Notes: a model not told the origin generated them from the sequence alone. A stretch of 64,000 nucleotides of DNA from Ruoffia halotolerans (GCF_014049385.1 NZ_JACAOA010000006.1:1-64000); one strand, 5' to 3'; positions 1-12,292 are shown, counted from the stretch's first letter. Made by a program: numbers and translations.

Positions 1-38
1 AATAGTATAAAACACTGTATTTATAAAACTTTGTAAAG

Positions 39-97
39 TTTACGTCACATTTACATAGAATTTACATTGTATTTACAATGGATTGATAAACTATATT
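39..97 (+). promoter_or_regulatory. PhoP-type box and promoter of the secreted phosphatase
   Basis: Four copies of TTTAC(A/G) start at 39, 50, 61 and 72, exactly 11 bp apart. This matches the known PhoP binding architecture of Gram-positive bacteria (TTWACA-like repeats, one helical turn apart). A -10-like TATATT lies at 92-97, and no good -35 is visible, as expected for an activator-dependent Pho promoter. The downstream gene encodes a phosphoesterase, which supports the reading. Binding itself is inferred. Confidence 0.75.
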
Positions 98-145
98 TAT
101 AAGCACTGTGGATAGCTTATAAATATATGAGGAGGATTTCAAAGA

Positions 146-1990
146 ATGAAAAATTTAAGTCTTAAGAAATTAATCACTGGATCATTAATTGCTGCTCAAT
201 TACTCTCACCAGTAGCGACATTAGCACAAGATATTGAACTAAGTGAAGAAAAGCCAACTGTAGCAGAGGTAACACCTAATAATACGCCAAACCGTCTTAT
301 TACCACATTTAATGGTGATCCTAGTACGCAAATGGGATTCAACTGGTACACAACTGAATTAGCTGAAGATGCTAAAGTTTGGGTTTCTACTAATGAAGAT
401 TTAAGTGACGCCTTAGAATTTGAAGCGACTGCAGAAGAAGTAGTAAACACTTATGGTGAACGTGATGAGAATGGTTACTTTATCTTTGCTGACATCGAAT
501 ATGATGAAGAAGGCGAAGTAGTCACTGACGAAAACGGCGAACCACAAGTTAACGGATACTATACTGACGAGAATGTTTCAGGTCCAGAATGGACTTCAGG
601 TTCAGCTGTTGGATCGATGGATTTAGTAGAAGTGACAGAATATTCATATAAAGCAAAGGCAGAAGGCTTAGAGCCAAACACAACTTACTACTATCAAGTA
701 GGTAGTGAAGTAGGAGAAACAAGTGAAGTAGGTACTTTCACAACTGCTGGTGAAGCAGGAGAAGAATTTACATTCGTACAATATACTGATACTCAAAACG
801 CATACTGGAATGAGCATGTATATAACGAAGCAGCATTTGGTGCTGACACTGTTGCTACTGCTTTAGAAGAAACTGAAGCAGATTTCGTATTACATACAGG
901 TGACGTGGTTGAAGTTGCAGAAGTTGAAGATGAGTGGATTGACATCTTAGAGCAATCTAAAGAGTCTATCTTACAAGTACCATTCGCTGTTGCAGCAGGT
1001 AACCACGATGAGTATGCATTATCATATGGTGATCCTCAATTAACAACTAAATTTAATGAACATATTAACGTTCCAGCTGAAAACGATGCAGTTGATGGTG
1101 GGTCATACTACTCATTCGATTACAACGGTGTTCACTTTGTTGTAGCAAACACAAACGACAACAAAGAATCTGAAGACAATTCAGAAGGTAAAGCTTTAGG
1201 ACAAGAACAAATTGATTGGATCAGAAATGACGTTGAGGAAGCTCGTGCGAATGGTGCTGAGTGGGTTGTATTATCTTACCACAAACCACTATACTCTAAA
1301 TCTTATCACTCATTACAAGATACAGATGTTCAATTAGTTCGTGAAGAATTCATGGAATTAATTGACGAGTTAGATATCGATTTAGCTTTACAAGGTCATG
1401 ACCACGTAATTTCACGCACTAAACCATTAAACTATGTTTCAACTGATGAGAATTTCTCTAACGGTGTTGTGGACGAAGCTGAAATTACTACAGAAGGTGA
1501 CGTAGAGTATTACGTAAATCCTCAAGGAACAATCTTCGTATTACCAAACACTGGTGGTACTAAAGAGTATGACGATATCTATGCTAAAGGTGTAGAACAC
1601 ATTCACACTGTTCGTCCTAAGTTAGATTGGATGACTCAAGAAGATGTTGACTACTACAACAACTTATTCGCATTTGGTGGACAACCACAAGAATCAGATG
1701 CATTTGAAACGAGTCACTCAAACAACCGTGACTCAGCAGTTCAAAACTTCGCTGCATATACTGTAAGTGGAAATGAATTAAGAGTAGATATCTATCAAAT
1801 CGAAGGTAACTTACACGAAGGTGAAGAACGTAAAGTATCAATCGTTCACTCGTTCGGAATTACTAAAGGTGGAGAAACAACAAAAGAAAGTACAGAAGAA
1901 GCAGCTTCAGAAGAAGAATCAACCGAAGAAATTTCAGAAGAGTCAGCTTCAGAAGAAAGTTCAGAAGAATCAGAAGAGTCTGCAGAATAA
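146..1990 (+). CDS. Secreted purple-acid-phosphatase-like metallophosphoesterase
   Basis: A 614-residue exported protein. Residues 1-27 form a signal peptide ending TLA|Q. Residues about 45-210 look like the fibronectin-like N-terminal domain of purple acid phosphatases (paired motifs such as NTTYYYQVG). A calcineurin-type domain follows, with YTDTQ (motif I), TGDVVE near 252, AGNHDE near 285, SYHKPLY near 380 and GHDH near 417. These are the metal-binding signatures of the family, so a phosphomonoesterase or phosphodiesterase acting outside the cell is likely. The last 40 or so residues are a low-complexity Glu/Ser tail with no LPXTG motif. The RBS GAGGAGG precedes the ATG. The tandem PhoP-like box upstream suggests induction by phosphate starvation. 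The exact substrate cannot be read from the sequence. Confidence 0.85.
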   Translation: MKNLSLKKLITGSLIAAQLLSPVATLAQDIELSEEKPTVAEVTPNNTPNRLITTFNGDPSTQMGFNWYTTELAEDAKVWVSTNEDLSDALEFEATAEEVVNTYGERDENGYFIFADIEYDEEGEVVTDENGEPQVNGYYTDENVSGPEWTSGSAVGSMDLVEVTEYSYKAKAEGLEPNTTYYYQVGSEVGETSEVGTFTTAGEAGEEFTFVQYTDTQNAYWNEHVYNEAAFGADTVATALEETEADFVLHTGDVVEVAEVEDEWIDILEQSKESILQVPFAVAAGNHDEYALSYGDPQLTTKFNEHINVPAENDAVDGGSYYSFDYNGVHFVVANTNDNKESEDNSEGKALGQEQIDWIRNDVEEARANGAEWVVLSYHKPLYSKSYHSLQDTDVQLVREEFMELIDELDIDLALQGHDHVISRTKPLNYVSTDENFSNGVVDEAEITTEGDVEYYVNPQGTIFVLPNTGGTKEYDDIYAKGVEHIHTVRPKLDWMTQEDVDYYNNLFAFGGQPQESDAFETSHSNNRDSAVQNFAAYTVSGNELRVDIYQIEGNLHEGEERKVSIVHSFGITKGGETTKESTEEAASEEESTEEISEESASEESSEESEESAE

Positions 1991-2013
1991 TCAAGGTAAC
2001 TATATAAGTAGTC

Positions 2014-2046
2014 AGAAGCTGAGTATAAAAACTCAGCTTCTTTATT
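2014..2046 (+). terminator. Rho-independent terminator of the phosphatase gene
   Basis: An 11-bp perfect stem (AGAAGCTGAGT at 2014-2024, its complement at 2031-2041) with a 6-nt loop, followed by a T-rich run. Confidence 0.85.
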
Positions 2047-2109
2047 TAGAAATATTTGTAGGTCTGTATGAGGGCTAAATAAGGCAACGAATCTTATGAA
2101 GTTATATTC

Positions 2110-2138
2110 TTGACCTTTATTGACCTATGAGTTATACT
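2110..2138 (+). promoter_or_regulatory. clpP promoter with CtsR operator
   Basis: TTGACCT occurs at 2110-2116 and 2120-2126. On the other strand this is the tandem GGTCAA heptad with a 3-nt spacer recognised by the class III heat-shock repressor CtsR. The first copy also serves as the -35 (TTGACC, 2110-2115), with a 17-bp spacer and the -10 TATACT at 2133-2138, so CtsR would occlude the promoter. The predicted transcript start near 2145 excludes the in-frame ATG at 2127 as the clpP start. Confidence 0.88.
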
Positions 2139-2186
2139 TGGTTAGAAAGTTGTTTAACAGCTTTAAATTCGCGAAGGAGGAATACT

Positions 2187-2786
2187 ATGAATTTAGTACC
2201 TACAGTAATAGAACAAACATCACGTGGAGAACGTGCTTATGATATATATTCACGTTTATTAAAAGACAGAATTATTATGTTAAGTGGTCAAATCGATGAT
2301 AACGTAGCAAACTCAGTGATTGCTCAACTTTTATTCTTGGATGCACAAGATCCAGAAAAAGATATCTTCCTATATATTAACTCACCAGGTGGGAGTGTCA
2401 CAGCTGGGATGGCTATGTACGATACAATGAACTTTATTAATGCAGATGTACAAACAATTGTTATCGGTATGGCAGCATCAATGGCTTCAGTTTTATTAGC
2501 AGCTGGAGAGAAAGGTAAACGCTGGGCTTTACCAAATGCTGAGGTAATGATTCACCAACCATTAGGTGGCGCACAAGGACAAGCAACAGAGATTGAAATT
2601 GCTGCTCGTCATATACTTAAAACTCGTGAGCGTTTAAATCAAATCTTAAGTGACAAAACTGGCCAACCAATTGAAGTCATCGAGCAAGATACTGATCGTG
2701 ATAATTTCAAAACAGCTGAAGAAGCACTTGAATACGGCTTAATTGATGGAATCATGGAAAGTAGCAAATCATTAAATAAAAAATAA
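2187..2786 (+). CDS. clpP: ATP-dependent Clp protease proteolytic subunit ClpP
   Basis: A 199-residue serine peptidase subunit that forms the tetradecameric chamber served by ClpX, ClpC or ClpE. The triad is Ser98 (GMAASMAS), His123 (MIHQP) and Asp172 (TDRD), matching canonical ClpP numbering exactly from this start. The ATG at 2187 follows the strong RBS GAAGGAGG. An upstream in-frame ATG at 2127 lies before the predicted transcription start and is rejected. The gene is monocistronic, with a CtsR-type operator upstream and a terminator downstream. This indicates heat-shock and stress induction. Confidence 0.97.
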   Translation: MNLVPTVIEQTSRGERAYDIYSRLLKDRIIMLSGQIDDNVANSVIAQLLFLDAQDPEKDIFLYINSPGGSVTAGMAMYDTMNFINADVQTIVIGMAASMASVLLAAGEKGKRWALPNAEVMIHQPLGGAQGQATEIEIAARHILKTRERLNQILSDKTGQPIEVIEQDTDRDNFKTAEEALEYGLIDGIMESSKSLNKK

Positions 2787-2815
2787 ATATGATATAGATA
2801 AATAATCTATAATTT

Positions 2816-2896
2816 ATACGTCCGTTCAATGGATATTACTCGCAATACGTATGTATTTCGTGCGATAATAGCATTGTACGGGCGTATTTTTTAGTT
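2816..2896 (+). terminator. Long bulged terminator after clpP
   Basis: ATACGTCCGTTCAATG at 2816-2831 pairs, with one G-U and one mismatch, with CATTGTACGGGCGTAT at 2872-2887. An inner arm (TATTACTCGC with GCGATAATA) extends the hairpin, and T-rich sequence follows. Confidence 0.75.
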
Positions 2897-2985
2897 TTTT
2901 CCTTAGTAATTGAGAATTGAATAATCACGTTGGACACATAGTGACCTAATGGGGTGCTTTTTTACCAAGATAAAGAGCTTTACAG

Positions 2986-3090
2986 TTGCAAGGAGATTCA
3001 AGTCATGTTATGATAAAATCATGGTGTGAGACTCATTTTGATTTTCTGAGTGAGTTGTAGCTCTGTATCTAATGGTCGTCAATTGACCAT
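2986..3090 (+). promoter_or_regulatory. cggR-gap promoter and structured leader
   Basis: The -35 TTGCAA (2986-2991), a 17-bp spacer and the -10 TATGAT (3009-3014) form a good sigma-A promoter. The leader of about 85 nt holds two inverted repeats: ACTCA/TGAGT around 3032-3052, and ATGGTC/GACCAT at 3072-3077 and 3085-3090, the latter just before the RBS AGGAGGGG. CggR autoregulates in related bacteria, so one of these repeats may be its operator or an RNA structure. That assignment is inference, because the Bacillus CGGGAC motif is not present. Confidence 0.6.
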
Positions 3091-3104
3091 CTAGGAGGGG
3101 ATTA

Positions 3105-4151
3105 ATGGCCGATATATTCACAATTATTCAGTCAATTGTTCCTGAAATGAGTGATTTGTTAGCTGAGAGGCTCGCAGTGTTACGTGTTTTGGATGATGTA
3201 AACAATCGAATTGGTCGTAAGTTTATTTCACAACAGACTAATTTCACTGAAAGAACGGTAAGAACGATATTAGAGATGCTAAAAAGTCAATCACTCGTAT
3301 CCGTAAACCGTAGTGGTGTAAAATTAACACAACAAGGCAGAGACCTTATTGTGATGATTGATGAGCATGTGCTTAATCAACAACAACATAAGTTTTACGA
3401 AGTGGAAGAAGCTGTAAAGAGAAAGCTTAATATTGAACATTGTCGGATTGTACCAGGTGATGCAGATAAAGATGCATCAGTTTATCAGTTCTTAGGTCAA
3501 GTCGTTCATTTAATTTTGGACAAACACTTACCTAAAGGTGATAATGTGGTTGCCGTTACAGGTGGATTTACTTTATCTAAAGTAGCAGAATCATTCACAC
3601 CAGAATTATCAGATGGAAGAAGTATTACATTCGTTCCTTCACGTGGAGGATTGGGGAGTTCGATTAACATCCAATCAAATAGCGTGGGAAGCTTAATGGC
3701 CCAGCGAACAAGCTCTAAGTATATTCCGTTGTTTATACCTGAGAACTTAGGTAAAGAAACATCGGAGATACTTCTCAAAGATCCAATGATTAAAGATGTC
3801 ATTGACATGAGTAAAAGTGCAAATTGCTTGTTATTGAGTATAGGAACTGCTAATGTAATGGCGGAACGTAGAGAGATTACAGACGAACAACAAGAAATTA
3901 TCGAAAGTGGACACGCCGTTGGAGAAGCATTTGGTATATTTTTCGATTCTTATGGAGAAACGGTTTTACGATATCCTAGGATAGGGTTGAAATTTAAAGA
4001 TTTATCTAATATACCTTTGTTACTTACGATCGTGGGAGGATCTTCTAAGGCGAAAGCTGTAGAAGCGTTCTTTCAAAAAGCCCCCAGTCATGGATGGTTA
4101 ATCTGTGATGAAGGTTTAGCAAATATGGTTTTAAATGGGGAGACCCTTTGA
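3105..4151 (+). CDS. cggR: Central glycolytic genes regulator CggR (SorC family)
   Basis: 348 residues. The N-terminal helix-turn-helix (about residues 28-60, [18 protein letters not shown]) is followed by a SorC-type sugar-binding domain (about 90-340) with conserved segments such as VAVTGG and TIVGGSSK. In Bacillota, CggR represses the gap operon and is inactivated by fructose-1,6-bisphosphate. Its position directly upstream of gapA supports the same role here. The RBS AGGAGGGG is 4 nt before the ATG. The gap to gapA is 28 nt, so the two are probably co-transcribed. Confidence 0.93.
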   Translation: MADIFTIIQSIVPEMSDLLAERLAVLRVLDDVNNRIGRKFISQQTNFTERTVRTILEMLKSQSLVSVNRSGVKLTQQGRDLIVMIDEHVLNQQQHKFYEVEEAVKRKLNIEHCRIVPGDADKDASVYQFLGQVVHLILDKHLPKGDNVVAVTGGFTLSKVAESFTPELSDGRSITFVPSRGGLGSSINIQSNSVGSLMAQRTSSKYIPLFIPENLGKETSEILLKDPMIKDVIDMSKSANCLLLSIGTANVMAERREITDEQQEIIESGHAVGEAFGIFFDSYGETVLRYPRIGLKFKDLSNIPLLLTIVGGSSKAKAVEAFFQKAPSHGWLICDEGLANMVLNGETL

Positions 4152-4179
4152 AATAAAATCCTTAAGGAGGAATTTTTTT

Positions 4180-5184
4180 ATGGCAGTAAAAGTTGGTATT
4201 AATGGTTTTGGACGTATCGGACGTTTAGTATTCCGTCGTATTTTAGAAACAAACGCAGATTTAGAGGTTGTTGCAGTTAACGATTTAACTGATAACGATA
4301 ACTTAGCTTACTTATTAAAATATGATACAGCTCACGGTCGTTTTGATCATGATGTTGAATTAAAAGGTGAAAGTTTAGTCGTTGACGGTAAAGAAATTAA
4401 AGTATTTGCTGAAAAAGACGCTAACAACTTACCATGGGGAGACCTTGGAGTAGATATCGTTATCGAAAGTACTGGATTCTACACTTCAGCTGAAAAATCA
4501 CAAGCGCATATTAATGCAGGTGCTAAACGTGTAGTTATCTCTGCACCAGCTAAAGATGCAGAGACTAAAACAGTTGTATTCGGCGTTAACGAAGATATCT
4601 TATCTTCTGATGATGTTATTATTTCAGCAGCATCATGTACAACAAACTCATTAGCTCCAGTAGTTAATGTATTACATAATGAATATGGAATTAAAGCTGG
4701 TAACATGGTTACAGTTCATGCTTACACTGCATCACAAGTTTTACAAGATTCACCAAGCGGAAGCTTCCGTGATGGACGTGCTGCTGCACAAAACATCATT
4801 CCAACATCTACTGGTGCTGCAAAAGCAATCGGTAAAGTAATCCCAGAAGTTAATGGATTATTAGATGGATCAGCATTACGTGTTCCAACAATCACTGGTT
4901 CACACACAATCTTCTATTCATTATTAGAGAAAAACACAACTGTAGAAGAAATCAACGCAGCTATGAAAAAAGCTTCAAACGATTCATTTGCGTATAATGA
5001 AGATGAAATTGTTTCTTCAGATATTATTTCAACTCATGCAGGTTCAATCTTTGATGCTACATTAACTGAAATCCAAGAAGCAGCTGACGGATCTCAATTA
5101 GTTAAAACTGTTGCTTGGTATGACAACGAAGCTGGTTTCGTAGGAAACATGGTTCGTACTTTAGAATACTTCGCTAAACTATAA
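4180..5184 (+). CDS. gapA: Glyceraldehyde-3-phosphate dehydrogenase, type I
   Basis: 334 residues. [10 protein letters not shown] (7-16) is the Rossmann NAD loop and the Asp near residue 35 suggests NAD preference. The catalytic Cys153 lies in SCTTNSLAP and the HAYT motif near 180 carries the catalytic His. The enzyme oxidises glyceraldehyde-3-phosphate to 1,3-bisphosphoglycerate in the cytoplasm. I chose the ATG at 4180 because it follows AAGGAGG at normal spacing and matches the family N-terminus; an upstream in-frame ATG at 4135 lies inside cggR. The S-loop (about 183-200, [15 protein letters not shown]) and the C-terminal DNEAGF segment differ from common GAPDH versions. Confidence 0.97.
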   Translation: MAVKVGINGFGRIGRLVFRRILETNADLEVVAVNDLTDNDNLAYLLKYDTAHGRFDHDVELKGESLVVDGKEIKVFAEKDANNLPWGDLGVDIVIESTGFYTSAEKSQAHINAGAKRVVISAPAKDAETKTVVFGVNEDILSSDDVIISAASCTTNSLAPVVNVLHNEYGIKAGNMVTVHAYTASQVLQDSPSGSFRDGRAAAQNIIPTSTGAAKAIGKVIPEVNGLLDGSALRVPTITGSHTIFYSLLEKNTTVEEINAAMKKASNDSFAYNEDEIVSSDIISTHAGSIFDATLTEIQEAADGSQLVKTVAWYDNEAGFVGNMVRTLEYFAKL

Positions 5185-5221
5185 TTAATTGCATAGCGTT
5201 TAAACCTAAGCGTCTATCCAA

Positions 5222-5260
5222 AATAGCGGGGAGGCTTAAGCTTCCCCGCTATTATTTTTT
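5222..5260 (+). terminator. Terminator between gapA and pgk
   Basis: AATAGCGGGGA pairs perfectly with its complement across a short loop, followed by ATTATTTTTT. It separates cggR-gapA from pgk-tpiA-gpmI. I see no strong promoter between it and pgk, so it probably acts by partial termination. Confidence 0.85.
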
Positions 5261-5286
5261 AAGGACTTTATATAGGAGGATATATA

Positions 5287-6477
5287 ATGGCAAAGAAAAC
5301 TTTAAATGATATTCAAGTAAACGGTAAGACAGTCTTAGTCCGCGTTGACTTCAACGTACCTATGGCTGATGGAAAGATCACTAACGATAACCGTATCGAA
5401 GCGGCTTTACCAACAATCAATTATTTAATAGAAAACAATGCAAAAGTAGTATTGTTCTCTCACTTAGGACGTATTAAAACTGAAGAAGATAAAGCTAACA
5501 ACAGTTTAGAACCAGTTGCAAAACGTTTAAGCGAGTTATTAGATAAAGAAGTTCTTTTCTCAGACAAAACACGTGGAAAAGAATTAGAAGAAGCAGTAGC
5601 TAACTTATCTGAAGGTGGCGTCTTATTAGTTCAAAACACACGCTACGAAGATTTAGAAGGTAAGAAAGAATCTAAGAATGATCCAGAATTAGGTAAATAC
5701 TGGGCTTCATTAGGTGACTTATTCGTAAACGATGCATTCGGAACAACTCACCGTGCTCACGCATCAAACGTAGGAATTGCTTCAAACTTAGACTCTGCTG
5801 TAGGATTCTTAGTTGAAAAAGAATTAAAATTCTTAGGAGACGCAGTTGATAATCCTGAACGTCCATTCGTTGCTATCTTAGGTGGTGCGAAAGTATCTGA
5901 TAAGATTAAAGTTATCGAATCATTATTAAACAAAGCTGATAAAGTAATTATCGGTGGAGGAATGGCTTACACATTCTTAAAAGCACAAGGTAAAGAAGTT
6001 GGAAAATCCTTATTAGAGGAAGACCGTATTCCTTTAGCAAAAGAATTACTAGAAACTGCTGGAGACAAAATTGTATTACCAGTAGATGTCGTTATTGCAG
6101 ATGATTTCTCAAATGACGCAAATACAGACGTTGTTTCTGTAGATGATATTCCTGCTGACTGGGAAGGCTTAGATTGTGGACCAGAATCTATTAAAGTATT
6201 CGAAGATGTATTAAAAGATGCTAGAACAGTTGTATGGAATGGTCCAATGGGTGTATTCGAGATGGAAGCATTCGCAAAAGGAACTATTGGTGTTTGTGAA
6301 GCCATCGCTAATCTAGAAGATGCGACAACAATTGTTGGTGGGGGAGATTCAGCAACTGCAGTCGCACAATTAGGTTATGAAGATAAATTCTCACACATCT
6401 CAACAGGTGGAGGAGCTTCATTAAACTATCTAGAAGGTACTGAATTACCAGGTGTTACTTCAATCGACGAAAAATAA
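5287..6477 (+). CDS. pgk: Phosphoglycerate kinase
   Basis: 396 residues, the usual bacterial length. The N-terminal substrate motif RVDFNVP (about 19-25) and FSHLGR are present, and the C-terminal nucleotide-binding domain has [17 protein letters not shown] and GGGDSATA. The enzyme makes ATP from 1,3-bisphosphoglycerate. RBS AGGAGG precedes the ATG. It begins the pgk-tpiA-gpmI run. Confidence 0.97.
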   Translation: MAKKTLNDIQVNGKTVLVRVDFNVPMADGKITNDNRIEAALPTINYLIENNAKVVLFSHLGRIKTEEDKANNSLEPVAKRLSELLDKEVLFSDKTRGKELEEAVANLSEGGVLLVQNTRYEDLEGKKESKNDPELGKYWASLGDLFVNDAFGTTHRAHASNVGIASNLDSAVGFLVEKELKFLGDAVDNPERPFVAILGGAKVSDKIKVIESLLNKADKVIIGGGMAYTFLKAQGKEVGKSLLEEDRIPLAKELLETAGDKIVLPVDVVIADDFSNDANTDVVSVDDIPADWEGLDCGPESIKVFEDVLKDARTVVWNGPMGVFEMEAFAKGTIGVCEAIANLEDATTIVGGGDSATAVAQLGYEDKFSHISTGGGASLNYLEGTELPGVTSIDEK

Positions 6478-6492
6478 CCACTGAGACTTTAA

Positions 6493-7268
<776 letters not shown>

Positions 7269-7269
<1 letters not shown>

Positions 7270-8798
7270 TGAGTAAAATCCCATATGCCTTAATTATCTT
7301 AGACGGATTCGCAATTCGCGATGAAGTTAGGGGTAATGCGGTAAAAGCAGCGAATAAACCTAACTTTGATCGTTATTGGAACCAGTTTCCACATAACCAA
7401 TTAAAAGCATCAGGACGGGACGTCGGTTTACCTGATGGTCAAATGGGGAACTCTGAAGTTGGTCATTTAAACATTGGTGCAGGTCGTATAGTATATCAAA
7501 CTTTAACTCGTATTAATTTAGCGATTGAAGACGAATCATTTTACGTAGTACCTGAATTAGTTAAAGCTGTTGAAGAAGCAAAAAGAAAAGGAACTGCTTT
7601 ACATTTAATGGGGCTATTATCTGACGGTGGTGTTCACTCACATTACGAACATTTAATTGCTTTAGTTAAATTAGCTAAAAAACATGGACTAGAAGAAGTA
7701 TATGTTCATGGTTTCCTTGATGGTCGTGATGTTGGACCTAGAACAGCTGTGAAATATATCGAAGATACTGAGAAAGCTTTTGAAGAAATTGGTGTAGGTA
7801 AATTCGCAACAATCTCAGGTCGATACTATGCAATGGACCGTGATAATCGTTGGGAACGTGTTCAGTTAGCTTATGACGCAATCGTTCATGGCTTAGGTAA
7901 GACAGCGACTTCAGCTAAAGAAGGCGTAGAGCGTTCTTATGCAGAAGATGTTGTTGATGAGTTTGTTGTTCCATTTACAATTAAAGATGAAAACGACAAA
8001 CCAGTTGGAACAGTAAACGATGGTGACTCAATCGTATTCTTCAACTTCAGACCTGACCGTGCAATTCAATTAGCTACAGCCTTATCAAATCCTGGATTTA
8101 ACGATTTTGAACGTGGAGAAACTCCAACAGACAACTATATGACAACTTTCTCACCTTACAGTGATACGGTTGTAGCAGAAGTTGCATTCAAAAAAGAAAA
8201 CTTAGTCAATACGGTTGGGGAAGTATTAGCAGATGCTGATAAGACACAACTAAGAATTGCTGAGACAGAAAAATATCCACACGTTACATTCTTTATGAGT
8301 GGGGGACGTCATAAAGAGTACGCAGGTGAAGAACGTGTCCTAATCCCTTCACCAAAAGTAGCGACTTATGACTTACAACCAGAAATGTCAGCTTACGAAG
8401 TAAAAGATGCCCTAGTGCAAAAAATCAACGAAGAAACGATTGATGCGATTATCTTAAACTTTGCTAACCCTGATATGGTTGGGCATAGTGGTATGTTAGA
8501 ACCAACTGTGAAAGCTATTGAAGCAGTAGATGAGTGTCTGGGTGCTGTGGTTGATTTAATCCTTGAAAAAGGTGGAGCTGCGATTATTACAGCTGATCAT
8601 GGTAACTCCGATGAAGTGATTGATATCGAAGGAAATCCAATGACAGCTCATACAGCAAACCCAGTTCCAGTGATTGTGACTAAGGAAGGTGTTGAATTAA
8701 GAGACGGAGGTCGCTTAGCTGACCTTGCTCCAACATTACTAGACTTAGTTGGTGTTGAGAAACCTGAAGACATGACAGGAACAAGTTTAATTAAATAA
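7269..8798 (+). CDS. gpmI: 2,3-bisphosphoglycerate-independent phosphoglycerate mutase
   Basis: 509 residues of the alkaline-phosphatase superfamily that interconvert 3- and 2-phosphoglycerate using two Mn ions. Motifs include ILDGF near the N-terminus (metal Asp), MGNSEVGH with the phosphoserine near 61, [16 protein letters not shown] and TADHGNSDE. The start overlaps the tpiA stop by one base. A hairpin overlapping its own stop codon separates it from eno. Confidence 0.97.
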
Positions 8799-8826
8799 GC
8801 AAAACATCCGATATGCTTTGCTTTTT
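8797..8826 (+). terminator. Terminator or attenuator overlapping the gpmI stop codon
   Basis: AAGCAAAACAT (8797-8807) pairs, with one mismatch, with ATGCTTTGCTT, followed by a short T run. It could reduce read-through into eno. Confidence 0.6.
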
Positions 8827-8900
8827 GAGCGAATAATTTATAGAATAGAAGAGTAAGGTATGGAGTCACTTCATGCCTAACAAATTAAAGGAGAGAATAA

Positions 8901-10205
<1,305 letters not shown>

Positions 10206-10223
10206 TTATTTGCAAGGTTGAAA

Positions 10224-10257
10224 AGGGCGACTAGCTAAGCTAGTTGCTCTTTTTTTG
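10224..10257 (+). terminator. Terminator after eno
   Basis: AGGGCGACTAG pairs with CTAGTTGCTCT (with one G-U pair and one mismatch) and is followed by seven Ts. Confidence 0.85.
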
Positions 10258-10391
10258 TGGTTCATAATTTTTATGCCGAAAACACTTACAATTTTAAGTA
10301 AACCTTCATAAAATAGTCATACTTGTCATGCATACTAAAGATAGTAGAGAAGTAAGAAAATATATATCTATTTTTAAAGAGGATATAAAAA

Positions 10392-12218
10392 ATGAAAATC
10401 AATACAAAATTCAATAAAAAACTTCTCGCAATTCTGTCCCTTTCTGCACTGGCAAATGTTGCTCCTTTGGCACCAAATGACGGTTTAGCAAGTAACTTAG
10501 CACTTGTAGAAGCTCAAGCTTCAAGTGAAACAAATGCGAGTGATATCGAAGCAATTAAACATTCAATGATAGATGCAACACCTATAACAGAAGATCAATT
10601 TGCGAAAATCTCTGAAGATGCGTGGTTGGCTTATGTTGAACAAGGTAATAATCAAGGAGGAGACCCAAGTGCAGTTTATGACTGGGCCATCAAAGATTAT
10701 CCAGAAGTATTTGAACCAGAAGCAACAATTTACCGTTCAGCAATGGTTGAAAACTACAATCTTGATGAACAAAGTTTAATTACTGTAAGTGATCGAGATT
10801 TATTATGTATGGTTAGAATATCAAATTTGGATGGCTGCAGGCGGTCAAGAAGATTTACCATCGTTGGCTAATGCTTTAGTGGAAGACCACGGAGTAGAAT
10901 ATGACCAAGATGATAATGAACGATTAGAAGCATTGAAAGAAATGATGTTAGCTTCTACACCTTTAACAGATGAACAGTTTAAGGCTATTCCTGCTCAAGA
11001 TTGGTTAGCTTATGCTGATGAAGTCAATGAAGGTGATGGCGACCCAAGTACAGTTTATAATAATGCTGTCGAAGATTATCCAGAAGTATTTGAGGATACA
11101 TTAAATTATTTTCGTGGAACTTTAGTTTCAGACTATAATTTAAATGAGGAATCTTTAAATTCAGTATCGGATATTGACTTACTATGGTTAGAATATTCAG
11201 TATGGGTTGATGCAGGTAACACTGAAGACTTTGACACATTAGCACAACGTCTCATTGACGAGCATGACGTGCTTGAAGATGATGACGAAGAATCGCCTGG
11301 TGATGAACGTCTAGAAGCGATCTAACTTCGATGATTGATGCAACACCTTTAACAGATGTCCAATTTGAAGCCATTCCAGCAAGTAGCTGGTTAGAGTATG
11401 CAGATCGAGTGAATGAAGGTGGTGGAGACCCAAGTACCGTTTATTACTGGGCTATAGAAGATTACCCAGAAGTGTTTGAGGATACATTAAATTATATTCG
11501 TGGAACTTTAGTTTTAGACTATAATTTAAATGAGGAATCTTTAAACTCAGTATCGGATATTGACTTACTATGGTTAGAATATTCAGTATGGGTTGATGCA
11601 GGTAACACTGAAGACTTTGAAACATTAGCACAACGTCTCATTGACGAGCATAACGTGATTAAAGATGACAACGAAGCGACACCTGGTGAAACTGAACTTG
11701 AAAGAATTAGAACGGTGATGATTGAGTCAACACCAATGACACCAGACCAATTCGAAGCGATTCCGGCAACAACTTGGATTTCATATATAGAGCAAATTAA
11801 TGAAGAAGGTGGAGACCCAAGTACTGCTTATAACTGGGCATTGCGTGATTATCCAGAAGTATTCGAAGATACGATTGCTTACATTCGTGGAGAATTAATC
11901 AACCGTTATAATCTAGAGGAAGCTTCATTGAAGGAACGTATATCTGACCAAGAATTATTATGGGAAGAGTATACCGTTTGGTTACAGAACGGTGAAGAGA
12001 ATTTAGAAGCATTAAGTCACGTCTTAGTTCAGGAATACGGAGTGTGTACAACATCGACTCAAGTTCCTGATGAAGATGAGGATAATACAGCACCGACATT
12101 ACCGAATACAGGTGAAACTAGACCAAGTTATAGCACATATATTATGATTGCTCTTGTTGGACTAGTTGGAGCTGCTCTCTTATTAAGAGACTACTTTGTG
12201 AATAATAAAGAAGCTTAA
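10392..12218 (+). pseudogene. LPXTG surface protein with four long repeats, broken by two frameshifts
   Basis: The frame starts with a signal peptide (about 1-42, cleaved near VEAQA) and ends with LPNTGE, a hydrophobic segment and a short tail, which is the sortase cell-wall sorting signal. Between them are four repeats of about 125-129 residues, each with a TPxTxxQF opening, GGDPSxVYxWA, DYPEVFE, and LLWLEY/VW. Reading is lost at about 10804-10813, where a tandem TATG duplication adds 4 nt compared with the other repeats. It is lost again near 11321, where one base is missing and a TAA appears. The shifts sum to +3, so the tail returns to the original frame, but about 510 nt in between read in another frame with stops. 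I infer a recently inactivated or phase-switchable adhesin. Sequencing error is possible. Confidence 0.85.
10566..12048 (+). repeat. Four tandem repeat units in the broken surface-protein gene
   Basis: Units begin at 10566, 10945, 11331 and 11718. The spacings are 379, 386 and 387 nt, i.e. 375+4, 387-1 and 387, which exposes the two indels. Units 2 and 3 are nearly identical at the DNA level over about 170 bp (11092-11260 and 11478-11647), which indicates a recent duplication or gene conversion. Confidence 0.88.
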
Positions 12219-12292
12219 TGAACTTCACGCCGCTAGTTAACGCTAGGGTTTTTATTATGCCATTTTTTAACTCCTAAATAGAGTGCAAGAAT

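Noticed and set aside
1821-2078. 85-codon plus-strand Lys/Gln-rich frame
   Set aside because: It is the alternative frame of the Glu/Ser-rich phosphatase tail and runs through the terminator.
2127-2186. In-frame N-terminal extension of ClpP (20 residues)
   Set aside because: It begins before the predicted transcription start, directly after the CtsR operator, and the ATG at 2187 has a strong RBS and gives canonical ClpP numbering.
12230-12256. Terminator after the broken surface-protein gene
   Set aside because: CTAG elements flank a short loop, but the stem is only 4 bp before the T run.
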